DNA from: Pseudoduganella violacea
Lineage (GTDB): Bacteria; Pseudomonadota; Gammaproteobacteria; Burkholderiales; Burkholderiaceae_D
Length of the DNA: 64,000 nt
Reading direction: 5' to 3'
Assembly (NCBI RefSeq): GCF_014191875.1
Contig: NZ_JACHXD010000007.1
Span: forward strand, 1-64,000
Part shown: positions 18,962 to 30,258 of the stretch, one piece after another
Numbering within the stretch: the stretch's first letter is position 1
How the letters are laid out: the number at the start of each line of letters is the position of its first letter
Notes under the pieces: generated by a model
What the model saw: only the letters and a program-made list of their open reading frames with translations
The model's database searches: none
Told to the model about the DNA's origin: nothing
Position numbers and translations under genes: made by a program

Positions 18962-20089
18962 TCAAACGCCATGCTGCTTGCGATGCGCTAGTTCCTGGTA
19001 CAGCTTCAGGTAATTTTCCGCCATCGCCTTGGCCGTAAACAATTCCCAATAGCGCTGCTCGGCGCGCCGCCCCATATCGGCCGCCATCTGCGGGTTTTCC
19101 CACAGCTGGCGCATGGCTTCGCGGAAGGCCGGCGCATCGCTGGGCGGCACCACCAGGCCGGTTTCGCCGTCCACATTGATATAGGTGGTGCCGGTGCCGA
19201 TCTCGCTGGAGATCATGGGCTTGCCGAACATCGCCCCTTCCAGCAGCGAGATGCCGAAAGCTTCCGAACGCAGGTGCGAGGGGAAGGCCATGGCGTAGCT
19301 CAGCTTGAGCAGGGCGATCTTGTCCTCCTCCTCCACCGCGCCGAGGAATTTGACGTGGTGCAGATTCAGACGCGCCGCATGTTCCTTGAGTTCCTGTTCG
19401 ATCGGTCCCGCGCCCACGATCACCACCGGGTAATCCAGGCCGGCCATGGCGTCGAGCAGGATGTGCAGGCCCTTGTAGTAGCGCAGCACGCCGACGAAGA
19501 GGAAGAAGCGCTCGCCGCATTCGGCGCGCCATTTCTCCATCACTTCGGCGCGCGGTTCCGGATAGATCGTGCGGTCCAGGCCATAGGTGATGGTGCGCGT
19601 CTTGTGGCGGTAGCGGCGCAGCACCGGCGAGGACGCCATATAGTTGGGCGAGGTGGCGACGATGGTGTCCACGCTTTTCAGGAAGCGCTGCTTGAGCGGC
19701 GTGTACACGCGCAGCAGGGTTTTCTGGCGCACGATGTCGGAGTGGTAAGTCACCAGGCTGGGCTTGTTCACGCGCGCCATGAAGTGGGCCAGGTCCATGA
19801 AGGGCCAGGGGAAATGGTAGTGGATCACGTCGGCCTTGCGCGCCAGCCGCGCCAGGCGGCGGATGGCGGCGAAGGAGAAGGCGTTGGAGGCGATCTCGAA
19901 GTCGAGCGGCACGCGGTGCACCGTATGGCCTTCGATTTCCATCTGCGCCGGCCCGCCGTTGCGCGTCAGCGTCAGCACTTCGTTGCTGACGCCCAGGCGG
20001 CTGGTGCCGACGCACATCTGGCGTATCACCTGCTCGATGCCGCCCCAGGAGTCCGGGTAATAAGTCTTGTAGAAATGGAGGACGCGCAT
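18962..20089 (-). CDS. GT4-family glycosyltransferase
   Basis: 375 residues, GT-B fold. The N-terminal Rossmann domain starts VLHFYKTYYPDSWGGIEQVI, with the glycine-rich acceptor loop. The C-terminal donor domain has FVGVLRYYKGLHILLDAM and the EAFGISLLEGAMFGKPMI stretch holding the E-x7-E retaining motif. The sugar is probably D-rhamnose or mannose, given gmd and rmd in the same operon (compare WbpY/WbpZ of Pseudomonas A-band O-antigen). It is cytoplasmic or membrane-associated. Fourth and last gene, 7 bases after the preceding one. Confidence 0.85.
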   Translation of the reverse strand: MRVLHFYKTYYPDSWGGIEQVIRQMCVGTSRLGVSNEVLTLTRNGGPAQMEIEGHTVHRVPLDFEIASNAFSFAAIRRLARLARKADVIHYHFPWPFMDLAHFMARVNKPSLVTYHSDIVRQKTLLRVYTPLKQRFLKSVDTIVATSPNYMASSPVLRRYRHKTRTITYGLDRTIYPEPRAEVMEKWRAECGERFFLFVGVLRYYKGLHILLDAMAGLDYPVVIVGAGPIEQELKEHAARLNLHHVKFLGAVEEEDKIALLKLSYAMAFPSHLRSEAFGISLLEGAMFGKPMISSEIGTGTTYINVDGETGLVVPPSDAPAFREAMRQLWENPQMAADMGRRAEQRYWELFTAKAMAENYLKLYQELAHRKQHGV

Positions 20090-20096
20090 GATAAAT

Positions 20097-21218
20097 CTAC
20101 TGCAAAAGAATGGATTGGTAGACGGCCGCCGTGCGGCGCGCCGTTTCGGCCCAGGTCAGCGCCAGCGCGCGCCGCTCGCCGGCGGCGATGCAGCGCTGGC
20201 GCAAGGCTTCGTCGCGCACGATGTCGAGCATGGCGGCACCGATGGCGCTCACCGACAGCGGATCGACTTCCAGCGCCGCGCCCAGCGTGACCTCGGGCAG
20301 CGAGGTGGTGTTGGAGGCGACCACCGGCAGGCGCGAGGCGAAGGCTTCCAGCAGCGGGATGCCGAAACCCTCGTACAGCGAGGGATAAATCAGGGCGCCG
20401 GCTTCGGCGTACAGGTCGCGCAGCTCTTCCTCGCCGGTCAGGCGGTCCAGCCAGCGCACGTTCTCGCCCTGCTGCACGGCGGCGGCGATGCGCGCCTGCA
20501 GCTGCTCGCTGCGCCAGCCGGGCGCGCCGACGATCACCAGTTGGCGCGCCGCGCGCAGCACGGGCGGCAGGCCCAGATAGGCTTGCAGCAGGCGCTCCAC
20601 GTTCTTGCGCGGCTGCAGCGTGCCGACAAAGAGGAAATAGCCGGGACGCAGGCCATGCGCCGCCAGCGTGGCGGCGCGCCGTTCGGCCGGCGGCGGCGTG
20701 AACCAGCTGGCATCGACGCCGTTGTGCACCACGCTGATGCGGCGCTCGTCGACACCGAAGCACTGCACCAGCTCGGCCACGGCGAATTGCGAGACGGCGA
20801 TCACGTGGTCGGCCTTGCGCGCGGCCTTGATCTGCAGCCAGTTCTTCAAGCGCCGCTGTTTCGGGCTGCACCATTCGGGATGGGCGATCGGCAGGGCGTC
20901 GTGCAGGGTCGCCACCACCGGGCAATCCATGCGCACGATGCGGTAATCGGTGGCGTGGTACAGGTCCAGGCCCATCTTCTGCCGCACAGCGGACGGCGCG
21001 GCCAGGTCGCGCAGCGTAGCGGCGGCGAAGGAGAGCGGCAGCGGCCGGCCCACCGTCAGGCGGGCGGCGGGACCGAAGGAATAAGGCTGGACGGCGCAGC
21101 CGGCGGCGGGCAGGTGGCGCAACAGGGCCTGGCTGTACACACCGATGCCATCCAGGCGTCCACCGTTCAGGCCGGGCTCGATTGTGGTACAGGACAGTCC
21201 GGCGCGCAGCGCGTTCAC
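20097..21218 (-). CDS. GT4-family glycosyltransferase (rhamnosyl/mannosyl type)
   Basis: 373 residues, GT-B fold. The N-terminal part reads GGRLDGIGVYSQALLRHLP. The donor domain has YFLFVGTLQPRKNVERLLQA and YEGFGIPLLEAFASRLPVV (E-x7-E). The start is a GTG overlapping the rmd stop as GTGA, with GAGG close upstream. It is third in the operon gmd-rmd-GT-GT. By context it adds D-rhamnose or mannose units to a surface polysaccharide or glycolipid; export genes are not in the window. Confidence 0.85.
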   Translation of the reverse strand: MNALRAGLSCTTIEPGLNGGRLDGIGVYSQALLRHLPAAGCAVQPYSFGPAARLTVGRPLPLSFAAATLRDLAAPSAVRQKMGLDLYHATDYRIVRMDCPVVATLHDALPIAHPEWCSPKQRRLKNWLQIKAARKADHVIAVSQFAVAELVQCFGVDERRISVVHNGVDASWFTPPPAERRAATLAAHGLRPGYFLFVGTLQPRKNVERLLQAYLGLPPVLRAARQLVIVGAPGWRSEQLQARIAAAVQQGENVRWLDRLTGEEELRDLYAEAGALIYPSLYEGFGIPLLEAFASRLPVVASNTTSLPEVTLGAALEVDPLSVSAIGAAMLDIVRDEALRQRCIAAGERRALALTWAETARRTAAVYQSILLQ

Positions 21219-22141
21219 GCCTCGTACATCCAGCGCAGGGTCTGTTCCAGCGGCAGCGGCTCGATGGCGCCGACCACGGCGGCCAGGCGACGGTTGTCGC
21301 CGCTCAGGCGCGCCACTTCATTGGCGCGCACGAAGGCCGGATTGACGTGGACATTGATCTTATAGCCGGCGATGGCGGCCATCATGTCCAGCGCCTCGCC
21401 CAGCGAATAGGCCTTGCCCGAGCAGATATTGAAGGTCTGGCCGGCCGGCGCGGCGGCCAGCAGGCGGCGGTAGGCGGCGGCCACCATGCGCACGTCGGAG
21501 AAATCGCGCCACACATGCAGGTTGCCCAGCTCGATGTCCGTGGCCTTGCGGCGGAAGTGGGACACGATTTTCGGCAGCAGGAAGTTCTCGTGCTGGCCGA
21601 CGCCGGTGTAATTGAAGGGGCGCACGAAGATCAGCGGCAGGCGGTCGCACCACAGGCGCGCCATGTATTCCATGGCCAGCTTGCTGACGGCGTAGTCGTT
21701 GGCCGGCGCGGCCGGCACGTCCTCGTGGATCACCGCCACATCGGTATTGCCGTAGATATTCGCGCTGGAAGCCAGCAGCACGGCGGAAGGCTTCTTCGGC
21801 GCGGCGGCCAGCGCTTCCAGCAGATTGCGCGTACCCACCACATTCACGCGGTAGATCTGCTCCACGTCCGAGTGGGCGACGAAGGCGATGGCGGCCAGGT
21901 GCACCACCACGTCCGGCTGCAGTTCCTGCACCATGGCTGCCACGCCGGCGCGGTCGCACAGGTCGACCGCCACGGTGTTCTCGCCATGCGCATGGCCCGG
22001 CACCGCGGTGCCGAACACCTCGTAGCCGGCGGCGCGCAGTTCCTGCGCCACGTAATGGCCGGTGAAGCCGGCCAGGCCGGTGACCAGGGCGCGCTTGCCC
22101 TCGCCTTCGCGCTCCGCCGATAAGAACTGCAGCGCCGCCAT
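21215..22141 (-). CDS. rmd: GDP-4-dehydro-6-deoxy-D-mannose reductase
   Basis: 308-residue extended short-chain dehydrogenase. The Rossmann motif is VTGLAGFTGHYVAQEL, the NAD-binding HLAAIAFVAHSD stretch is present, and the catalytic Y-x3-K is YAVSK. It reduces the Gmd product to GDP-D-rhamnose. The first 16 residues precede the fold and are family-atypical, so the true start may lie further in. It starts 1 base after the gmd stop. Together with gmd it supplies the donor for the two glycosyltransferases downstream. Confidence 0.85.
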   Translation of the reverse strand: MAALQFLSAEREGEGKRALVTGLAGFTGHYVAQELRAAGYEVFGTAVPGHAHGENTVAVDLCDRAGVAAMVQELQPDVVVHLAAIAFVAHSDVEQIYRVNVVGTRNLLEALAAAPKKPSAVLLASSANIYGNTDVAVIHEDVPAAPANDYAVSKLAMEYMARLWCDRLPLIFVRPFNYTGVGQHENFLLPKIVSHFRRKATDIELGNLHVWRDFSDVRMVAAAYRRLLAAAPAGQTFNICSGKAYSLGEALDMMAAIAGYKINVHVNPAFVRANEVARLSGDNRRLAAVVGAIEPLPLEQTLRWMYEA

Positions 22142-22142
22142 C

Positions 22143-23204
<1,062 letters not shown>

Positions 23205-23302
23205 TTAGGGCGATATATAACCGGGCATTGTAACAGAGGCGTCATGTGGGCTTTTTAATTGGCCGCCCCGATTACAACAGTTACAGTTTGTTACGCACCG
23301 CC

Positions 23303-23755
23303 TCAGGCATGGCCGATACCGCGCGCCATCGCGGCCGCCAGCACCGGAATGGCGGCGAACAGCATCAGCTCGGCCAGCAGCAGCGGGCGCAGGGCGGCGA
23401 TGTCAGCGGAGGAAGGAGTAAAGCCGGCGTCGGCGCGCAAGCGCTTCTGCCAGGCCAGGATGCGCAGCGTGGGCTTGATGGAGAGCAGACCGACCAGGGC
23501 GAAGACCCCGATTTTTGTCCAGAACAATGGGTTGGCTGTATAGAAGGCCGCCCCTTTCGCGCCATGCATCACGCGGCCGAAGCCCACCAGCAGGATGCCC
23601 AGCGCGCTCAGGCCATACACGGCGTCGAGCCGCGCCAGCAGGCGCAGCGTGGCCGGCGCCAGGCCGGGACGCAGCAGCGCCCACTCGCACGCCAGCACGG
23701 CGGCGATGGTAAACACTAGCAGGTGGTGCAGGCTGGCCTGGAGGAAGTCGCTCAT
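23303..23755 (-). CDS. DUF2214-family membrane protein
   Basis: 150 residues with four membrane helices: LHHLLVFTIAAVLACEWALL, YGLSALGILLVGFGRVMHG, FWTKIGVFALVGLLSI and a C-terminal LLLAELMLFAAIPVLAAAM. LHHLLVF, E-x-x-L and the GFGRVMHGAKGAAFYTANP loop are typical of DUF2214. The function is unknown; the conserved histidines suggest haem or metal binding, which is speculation. Single gene. Confidence 0.75.
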   Translation of the reverse strand: MSDFLQASLHHLLVFTIAAVLACEWALLRPGLAPATLRLLARLDAVYGLSALGILLVGFGRVMHGAKGAAFYTANPLFWTKIGVFALVGLLSIKPTLRILAWQKRLRADAGFTPSSADIAALRPLLLAELMLFAAIPVLAAAMARGIGHA

Positions 23756-23833
23756 GGTCAGGCAATGTAACCGTGATTGACGATGCTGTCAAAAAGATTA
23801 CATTACCCGCTTCACCACGAGCCGCGGGGGCGG

Positions 23834-26152
23834 TCAGCCCTTGCGCTGGGCCACCGCATCCACCACGCACAGCGCCGTCATATTGACGATGCGGCGCACG
23901 GTGGCCGACGGGGTCAGGATATGCACCGGCGCGGCGCAGCCGAGCAGGATCGGGCCGATGGCGATGCCGTTGCCGGCCGCCGTCTTCACCAGGTTGTAGG
24001 CGATGTTGGCGGCGTCGATATTTGGCATCACCAAGAGGTTGGCGTCATGCTCCAGGTCGGAGTTCGGCATGATGCTCTTGCGCAGCTTGGAGTCGAGCGC
24101 GGTGTCGCCGTGCATCTCGCCGTCGACTTCCAGCTCCGGCGCCTGCTCCTTGACCAGGGCCAGGGCGGCGCGCATCTTCTGCGCCGAGGCGCTGTTGGAC
24201 GAGCCGAAGTTCGAGTGCGACAGCAGGGCCGCGCGCGGCGACAGGCCGAAGCGCTTCATCTCGTCGGCCGCCATGATGGTGATCTCGGCCAGCTGCTGCG
24301 CATCCGGGTTTTCGTTGACGTGGGTGTCCACCATGGCCAGCTGGCGTTCCGGCAGCACCAGGATATTCATCGCCGCGTACACATTGGCGCCGGCGCGCTT
24401 GCCCAGCACCTGGTCGATATAGTGCAGGTGCAGCTGGGTGGTGCCGAAGGTGCCGCAGATCATGCCGTCGGCATCGCCCTTCTTGATCATCATGGCGCCG
24501 ATCAGGCTGTGGCGGCGGCGCATTTCGAGCTTGGCGTATTCCTGGGTCACGCCCTTGCGCGCGGTCAGCTCGTAATAGGCTTGCCAGTATTCGCGGTAAC
24601 GCTCGTCGAAATCGGGGTTGATCACATCGTAATCGACACCCTGCTTCAGGCGCAGGCCGAATTTATGGATGCGCGCTTCCAGCACGGCCGGACGGCCCAC
24701 CAGGATCGGACGCGCCAGACGCTCGTCGACCACCACCTGCACGGCGCGCAGCACGCGCTCTTCCTCGCCTTCCGCGTACACGATGCGTTTCAGCCCGGCC
24801 GGGGTCTTCTTGGCCACCGAGAACAGCGGCTTCATGAAGGTGCCGCTGCGGTAGACGAATTGCTGCAGGCTGTCGGCATACGCTTCCAGATCCTGGATCG
24901 GGCGCGTGGCCACGCCGGAGTCGAAGGCCGCCTTGGCCACGGCCGGCGCGATCTTGATCAGGAGGCGCGGATCGAAGGGCATCGGAATCAGGTATTCCGG
25001 GCCGAAGGCCAGGTTCTGGATGCCGTAGGTGGTGGCCACGATGTCCGACTGCTCGGCATGGGCCAGGTCGGCGATCGCATGCACCACGGCGATTTCCATT
25101 TCGCGCGTGATGGTGGTGGCGCCGCAATCGAGGGCGCCGCGGAAGATGTAGGGGAAGCACAGCACATTGTTGACCTGGTTCGGATAGTCCGAACGGCCGG
25201 TGCAGATGACGGCGTCGTCGCGCACGGCTTTCACCTCTTCCGGCAGGATTTCCGGGGTCGGGTTGGCCAGGGCCAGGATCAGCGGCTTGGCGGCCATCTG
25301 CTTGACCATGTCCTGTTTCAGCACGCCGCCGGCGGACACGCCGAGGAAGATGTCGGCGCCGGGAATGACTTCGGCCAGGGTGCGGGCGCTGGTTTCGCGC
25401 GCGAAGCGTTCCTTGTCCGGGTCCATCAGCTCGGTGCGGCCCTTGTAGACCACGCCGGCCAGGTCGGTGACGATGATGTTTTCCAGCGGGAAGCCGAGGT
25501 CGACGATCAGGTCGAGGCAGGCCAGGGCCGCCGCGCCCGCGCCGGACACCACCAGCTTGCAGTGCTTGATGTCCTTGCCGACGATCTTGATGCCGTTCAG
25601 GATGGCCGCGCCGACGATGATGGCGGTGCCGTGCTGGTCGTCATGGAAGACCGGGATCTTCATGCGCTCGCGCAGCTGGCGCTCGATGTAGAAGCACTCG
25701 GGCGCCTTGATGTCTTCCAGGTTGATGCCGCCGAAGGTCGGTTCCAGCGCGGCGATAATGTCGACCAGCTTGTCCGGATCCTGCTCGTTGATTTCGATGT
25801 CGAAGACGTCGATGCCGGCGAATTTCTTGAACAGCACGCCCTTGCCTTCCATCACAGGCTTGGCGGCCAGCGGGCCGATATTGCCCAGGCCGAGCACGGC
25901 GGTGCCGTTCGAGATCACGGCCACCAGATTGCCGCGCGCGGTGTATTTATAGGCGTTGGCGGGATCGATCACGATCTCTTCGCACGGGGCGGCCACGCCA
26001 GGGGAATACGCCAGCGCCAGGTCGCGCTGATTGGTCAGTTGCTTGGTCGGGGTGACGCTGATTTTGCCGGGTTTTGGGCACTCGTGGTATTCGAGCGCGG
26101 CAAGGCGCAGTTGTTGACGCAATTCCTCTTTTTTATCAGATGACGAATCCAT
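23834..26152 (-). CDS. maeB: NADP-dependent malic enzyme, MaeB type (with PTA-like domain)
   Basis: 772 residues. Residues 1-430 are the malic enzyme: catalytic [27 protein letters not shown] and the nucleotide-binding SGAGAAALA. Residues about 440-772 are the phosphotransacetylase-like domain found in MaeB proteins, which binds acetyl-CoA and regulates activity. It makes pyruvate, CO2 and NADPH from malate. AGGAAGG lies 9 bases before the ATG. Confidence 0.94.
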   Translation of the reverse strand: MDSSSDKKEELRQQLRLAALEYHECPKPGKISVTPTKQLTNQRDLALAYSPGVAAPCEEIVIDPANAYKYTARGNLVAVISNGTAVLGLGNIGPLAAKPVMEGKGVLFKKFAGIDVFDIEINEQDPDKLVDIIAALEPTFGGINLEDIKAPECFYIERQLRERMKIPVFHDDQHGTAIIVGAAILNGIKIVGKDIKHCKLVVSGAGAAALACLDLIVDLGFPLENIIVTDLAGVVYKGRTELMDPDKERFARETSARTLAEVIPGADIFLGVSAGGVLKQDMVKQMAAKPLILALANPTPEILPEEVKAVRDDAVICTGRSDYPNQVNNVLCFPYIFRGALDCGATTITREMEIAVVHAIADLAHAEQSDIVATTYGIQNLAFGPEYLIPMPFDPRLLIKIAPAVAKAAFDSGVATRPIQDLEAYADSLQQFVYRSGTFMKPLFSVAKKTPAGLKRIVYAEGEEERVLRAVQVVVDERLARPILVGRPAVLEARIHKFGLRLKQGVDYDVINPDFDERYREYWQAYYELTARKGVTQEYAKLEMRRRHSLIGAMMIKKGDADGMICGTFGTTQLHLHYIDQVLGKRAGANVYAAMNILVLPERQLAMVDTHVNENPDAQQLAEITIMAADEMKRFGLSPRAALLSHSNFGSSNSASAQKMRAALALVKEQAPELEVDGEMHGDTALDSKLRKSIMPNSDLEHDANLLVMPNIDAANIAYNLVKTAAGNGIAIGPILLGCAAPVHILTPSATVRRIVNMTALCVVDAVAQRKG

Positions 26153-26423
26153 GCTGTGCTGCCTTCCTGTCTCTTTTGTTCGGTAATCCTTTGATTCTAA
26201 CAGACGGAATATGGCCCCCAGCTAGGTATTTTCACGCAGCGGCATGGCGTAAAGCCCAGACTTATCAACATGATAAAGCGATATGATTGCCTGATTTGAA
26301 AGGCTTTCCAGCCCCCGCTTATGTGCGCCATTTCACATATACGCAGAAAAATACGCGTGATTATCTAGACAGCAGACAAATCGCTTCCTATGCTTTAAGC
26401 ATTGCTTTTTGGGAAGGCACACC
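26153..26423. other. Spacer between divergent maeB and a small membrane-protein gene
   Basis: 271 bases, less GC-rich than the surrounding genes. I see no RNA gene, repeat or convincing operator. It must carry two divergent promoters. Confidence 0.4.
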
Positions 26424-26639
26424 ATGAATCGCGTATTCTGGCAGCTTGGCGCCCGTTGCAGCGCCGCCCTCTTCCTGTTGACCTCGGCCGTCCTGTTCTT
26501 CACGCCCCAGGAATCGGACTGGGCCTTGCCCCTGGCCGTGCTGGCCCTGGGCCTGGGCGCAGCCTGGCTCTACCTGCGCGACGGCCCATCTTCGCTGCCG
26601 CGCCGTCCCGGCAACGACAAGGCCGTCGGCAGCGCCTGA
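26424..26639 (+). CDS. Small two-helix membrane protein
   Basis: 71 residues: an N-terminal basic start, one helix (SAALFLLTSAVLFFTP) and a second (LPLAVLALGLGAAWLYL), then a polar basic tail. GGGAAGG lies 6 bases before the ATG at 26424, deciding it over an in-frame ATG at 26409. No family recognised. It lies 20 bases before thiL and may be co-transcribed with it. Confidence 0.6.
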   Translation: MNRVFWQLGARCSAALFLLTSAVLFFTPQESDWALPLAVLALGLGAAWLYLRDGPSSLPRRPGNDKAVGSA

Positions 26640-26658
26640 GGCCCGCTACAATGGCGGC

Positions 26659-27633
26659 ATGCTCTCCGAATTCGACCTGATCAAACACTACTTCGCGCCT
26701 TCGCGCGCCGCCGCCCAGCCGGCCCACGTCGCCCTCGGCATCGGCGACGACTGCGCCCTGCTCGCGCCCACGCCGGGCATGCAGCTGGCCATCTCCTCCG
26801 ACATGCTGGTGGAGGACCGCCACTTCTTCGCCGGCGAGGACGCTCAGCGCCTGGGCCATAAAAGCCTGGCCGTCAACCTGTCCGACCTGGCGGCGATGGG
26901 CGCGCGCCCGCTCGGCTTCACGCTGGCGCTGGCCCTGCCGGCGGCCGATCCGGCCTGGCTGGCCGGCTTCTCGCAAGGTCTCTTCGCCCTGGCCGACGCC
27001 CACGGCTGCGCCCTGATCGGCGGCGACACCACCAAGGGGCCGCTGAATATCTGCATCACCGTCTTCGGCGAAACGGCGCCCGGCCGCGCCCTGCGCCGCG
27101 ACGCCGCCCGCGTCGGCGACGATATCTGGATCTCCGGCACCCTGGGCGATGCGCGCCTGGCCCTGGCCGGCTACCGCGGCGAGACCGCCTTGAGCGCGGC
27201 CGAGCAGCAGGCGGCGGCCCAGCGCATGCACCTGCCCACGCCGCGCGTGGCGCTGGGACGGGCCCTGGCCGACGGCGGCCTGGCGCACGCGGCCATCGAT
27301 ATCTCGGATGGCCTGGCCGGTGACCTCGGCCATATCCTGGAACGCTCCGGCGTCGGCGCCACGCTGGACGTGGACGCCCTGCCGGCCGGTCCCGTGCTGG
27401 CGACGCGCGCGCCGGCCTTGCGGCGCGCCTGGACCGCGGCCGGCGGCGACGATTACGAGCTGTGCTTCACCGCGCCGGCCGCGGCGCGCGCGGCCATCCT
27501 GGCGGCCGGCGCCGCCAGCGCCACGGCCGTCACCCGCGTCGGCCGCATCGAGGCCGCGCCCGGCCTGCGCCTGGCCGATGCCGCCGGCGCGCCGCTCGAT
27601 CTGCGCCTGGCCGGCTTCGACCACTTCAAATAA
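26659..27633 (+). CDS. thiL: Thiamine-monophosphate kinase
   Basis: 324 residues. The metal/ATP-binding motifs are GIGDDCALL, SSDMLVEDRHFF, NLSDLAAMGARP and GGDTTKGP, with the C-terminal DISDGLAGDLGHI and GGDDYELCF. It phosphorylates thiamine monophosphate to the pyrophosphate in the last step of vitamin B1 cofactor synthesis. TACAAT 9 bases before the ATG looks like a -10 but would leave almost no leader. It converges on the c-di-GMP operon. Confidence 0.93.
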   Translation: MLSEFDLIKHYFAPSRAAAQPAHVALGIGDDCALLAPTPGMQLAISSDMLVEDRHFFAGEDAQRLGHKSLAVNLSDLAAMGARPLGFTLALALPAADPAWLAGFSQGLFALADAHGCALIGGDTTKGPLNICITVFGETAPGRALRRDAARVGDDIWISGTLGDARLALAGYRGETALSAAEQQAAAQRMHLPTPRVALGRALADGGLAHAAIDISDGLAGDLGHILERSGVGATLDVDALPAGPVLATRAPALRRAWTAAGGDDYELCFTAPAAARAAILAAGAASATAVTRVGRIEAAPGLRLADAAGAPLDLRLAGFDHFK

Positions 27634-27651
27634 GACTTGAAGTAAGGCGCG

Positions 27652-30258
27652 TCAGGCATCCAGGGTCGTGTGGTCCTCGCCCGGTTCGCCGGCGCGGCGG
27701 CCGCTGCCGTGCATCAGCCAGTAGTGGTGGAAGGCCAGGCGGATATTGTCGCGCAGCTGGGTATCGTCCCAGGGCTTGGTGTAGAAGCGGTAGATGGCGC
27801 CGCGGTTGATCGAATCGAGCACCGCTTCCAGCCCCGTGTAGCCGGACAGGATGATGCGGATGGTGTCCGGATACATCTCCTTGACCTTGCTGAGAAATTC
27901 GGTGCCGCTCATGATCGGCATGCGCTGGTCGCACACCACCACCTGCACCGGGTGCAGGGCCAGCAGCTCGAAACCCTCGGCCGGCGAGACCGCCGTCAGG
28001 ATGCGGTAGCCGTCGCGCCGGAACAGGCGGTGCAGCGAGGACAGCACGTTGACATCGTCGTCCACCAGCAGCAGGGTTTGCGGCGGCTCGGCGGCGCGGT
28101 TGGGGTCGGGCGGCACGCCCTTGCCCGAGGCCACCAGCGCGCCCATCTCGTCGGCCGGCAGCGGACGGCTGAAGAAGAAGCCCTGGATTTCATCACAGCG
28201 GTTGCGCCGCAGATATTCCAGCTGCGGCCGCGATTCCACGCCCTCGGCGATCACGCGCAGCTTCAGGCTGTGCGCCATGCTGATGATGGCCAGCGCGATG
28301 GCCGCGTCGTTGGGATTGGTGGTGATGTCGCGCACGAAGGCGATATCGATCTTCAGCTTGTCGATCGGGAAGCGCTGCAGATAGGCCAGCGAGGAATAGC
28401 CGGTGCCGAAATCGTCGATGGCGACCTTGATGCCCAATTCCTTGAGCACGCCGAGCACCTCGATGGTGCGCTCGGTATTCGACATCAGGGCCGTTTCCGT
28501 CAACTCCAGCTCCAGCAGCTCGGCCGGCACCTGGTGCTGCGCCAGCGCGTCCTTGACCTCGCTTTCCAGATCGCCCTCGACGAACTGGCGGCTGGCCACA
28601 TTCACCGCCACCGTCACCGGCCCCACGGCCGAACCCGCCCAGGCCGCGATCTGGCGGCAGGCGGTGTCGATGATCCAGGCGCCGACGCGCACGATCAGGC
28701 CCGTGTCCTCCAGCACCGAGACGAATTCGGCCGGATACACGATGCCGTAGCCGGGCCGGTGCCAGCGCAGCAGCGCTTCGGCGCCGCTGATGCGGCCCGT
28801 GTGCAGATTGACCTTGGGCTGGTAGTACAGCACCAGCTCGTCCTGCTCCAGCGCGCGGCGCAAAGCCATTTCCAGGTCGAGCCGGGCCAGCACCTGCACA
28901 TTCATGCCGGCGGTGAAGAAGCGGTAGCCGTCGCGGCCCGCGTCCTTGGCGCGGCCCATCGCGGTGTCGGCGTATTTGACCAGGGTATCCGGGTCGGTGG
29001 CGTCGTCCGGGTAGACGGCGATGCCGATGCTGGCCGTCAGCGTGGCGTCGTGGCCGTCGAGCTCGAAGGGCGCGCGCAGCGCTTCGCGCACCTCGTTGGC
29101 GACGTACACGGCGTCCTGCTGGTCGCGCGTCATGGTCAGGATCAGGCCGAACTCGTCGCCGCCCAGGCGGCCCACGGTGTCGCGGATGCGCACGCACTGC
29201 ACCAGGCGGTTGGAAAATTCGCGCAGCAGCTGGTCGCCCTTGGCCGGCCCCAGCGAATCGTTGATGTTCTTGAAGCGGTCCAGGCCGATGAACAGCACCA
29301 CGATGCGCCATTCCTTGTCCTGCGCCAGCTCGATCGCCTCGTTCAAGGTCTGGTAGAACAGGGTGCGGTTGGGCAGGCCGGTCAGGCTGTCGTAATGCGC
29401 CATATGCTGCAGGCGCTCCTGCGCCTGGCGCCGTTCGGTGATGTCGCGCGCCACGCAGATCAGGGTGCGCCAGGCCGCTTCGCCTTCCAGCTGCAGCTGC
29501 CAGTACAGTTCCACCGGCACCGCCGCCAGATCGCTGCGCGTCAATTCCAGTTCGCGCAGTTCGGGCGCGCGCGGTTCGCTGGCGCGCGCCGCCGGCAAGG
29601 CGTTCAAGGCGGCGGCATGGGCCATCAATTCTTCGCGCGCGCCGAGGCCGACGCGCGCCGGTTCATGCGCCAGCAGCTCGGCGCGCGACCAGCCGAGCAT
29701 GCGGCAGGCGCCGTCGTTGACGTCGACAAAGGCCAGGCTGCCGGTATCGATCAGGAAGATGGCGTCGGCCGTGGCGTCCATGGCGCTGCGGAAGCGCTGC
29801 AGCTCGGCCGTGCGTTGGCGCACGGTCTGCTCCAGCAGGGCGTTGTAGTTGCGCGCCTCGCGGTGCAGCAGGCGCACTTCGAGCATATTGCGGATGCGCG
29901 TCAGCACCTCGACCGGATCGAAGGGCTTGCTGACGAAGTCCATCGCGCCGGCGTCCAGCGCCGCCATCTTCTTGGCCGGTTCGGCCGTCACCACCAGCAC
30001 CGGCAGATAGGCTTCCACCTCCAGCGGCTTCAACGCTTCCATCACTTCGAAGCCGTTCATGCCGGGCATGTGCAGGTCGAGCAGGATGATGTCGTAGCGG
30101 TTCTCTGCATGCCAGGGCGCCACCACGCGCGGATCGGTGGTGGCGCTGACCGCCGTATAGCCGGTGGACTTGAGCAGGTACTCCAGCAGCTGCACATTGA
30201 CCGGCTGGTCGTCCACGATCAGCACCTTGGCGTTGAGGATGTCTTCCTTGCTGATCAT
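27652..30258 (-). CDS. REC-PAS-GGDEF-EAL-REC c-di-GMP regulator
   Basis: 868 residues: receiver 1 (D61 in LLDLHMPG), a coiled link, PAS (about 150-275), GGDEF (intact GGDEF near residue 364), EAL (GAEALLRW near 494; DDFGTGYSSL) and a second receiver at the C-terminus (VVCDQRMP near 777, of the type seen with HD-GYP/RpfG-like proteins). Both catalytic motifs are intact, so synthesis and breakdown of c-di-GMP are both possible. Two receivers on one output protein are unusual. The ATG overlaps the hybrid-kinase stop (ATGA), so that kinase is the likely phosphodonor. Confidence 0.92.
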   Translation of the reverse strand: MISKEDILNAKVLIVDDQPVNVQLLEYLLKSTGYTAVSATTDPRVVAPWHAENRYDIILLDLHMPGMNGFEVMEALKPLEVEAYLPVLVVTAEPAKKMAALDAGAMDFVSKPFDPVEVLTRIRNMLEVRLLHREARNYNALLEQTVRQRTAELQRFRSAMDATADAIFLIDTGSLAFVDVNDGACRMLGWSRAELLAHEPARVGLGAREELMAHAAALNALPAARASEPRAPELRELELTRSDLAAVPVELYWQLQLEGEAAWRTLICVARDITERRQAQERLQHMAHYDSLTGLPNRTLFYQTLNEAIELAQDKEWRIVVLFIGLDRFKNINDSLGPAKGDQLLREFSNRLVQCVRIRDTVGRLGGDEFGLILTMTRDQQDAVYVANEVREALRAPFELDGHDATLTASIGIAVYPDDATDPDTLVKYADTAMGRAKDAGRDGYRFFTAGMNVQVLARLDLEMALRRALEQDELVLYYQPKVNLHTGRISGAEALLRWHRPGYGIVYPAEFVSVLEDTGLIVRVGAWIIDTACRQIAAWAGSAVGPVTVAVNVASRQFVEGDLESEVKDALAQHQVPAELLELELTETALMSNTERTIEVLGVLKELGIKVAIDDFGTGYSSLAYLQRFPIDKLKIDIAFVRDITTNPNDAAIALAIISMAHSLKLRVIAEGVESRPQLEYLRRNRCDEIQGFFFSRPLPADEMGALVASGKGVPPDPNRAAEPPQTLLLVDDDVNVLSSLHRLFRRDGYRILTAVSPAEGFELLALHPVQVVVCDQRMPIMSGTEFLSKVKEMYPDTIRIILSGYTGLEAVLDSINRGAIYRFYTKPWDDTQLRDNIRLAFHHYWLMHGSGRRAGEPGEDHTTLDA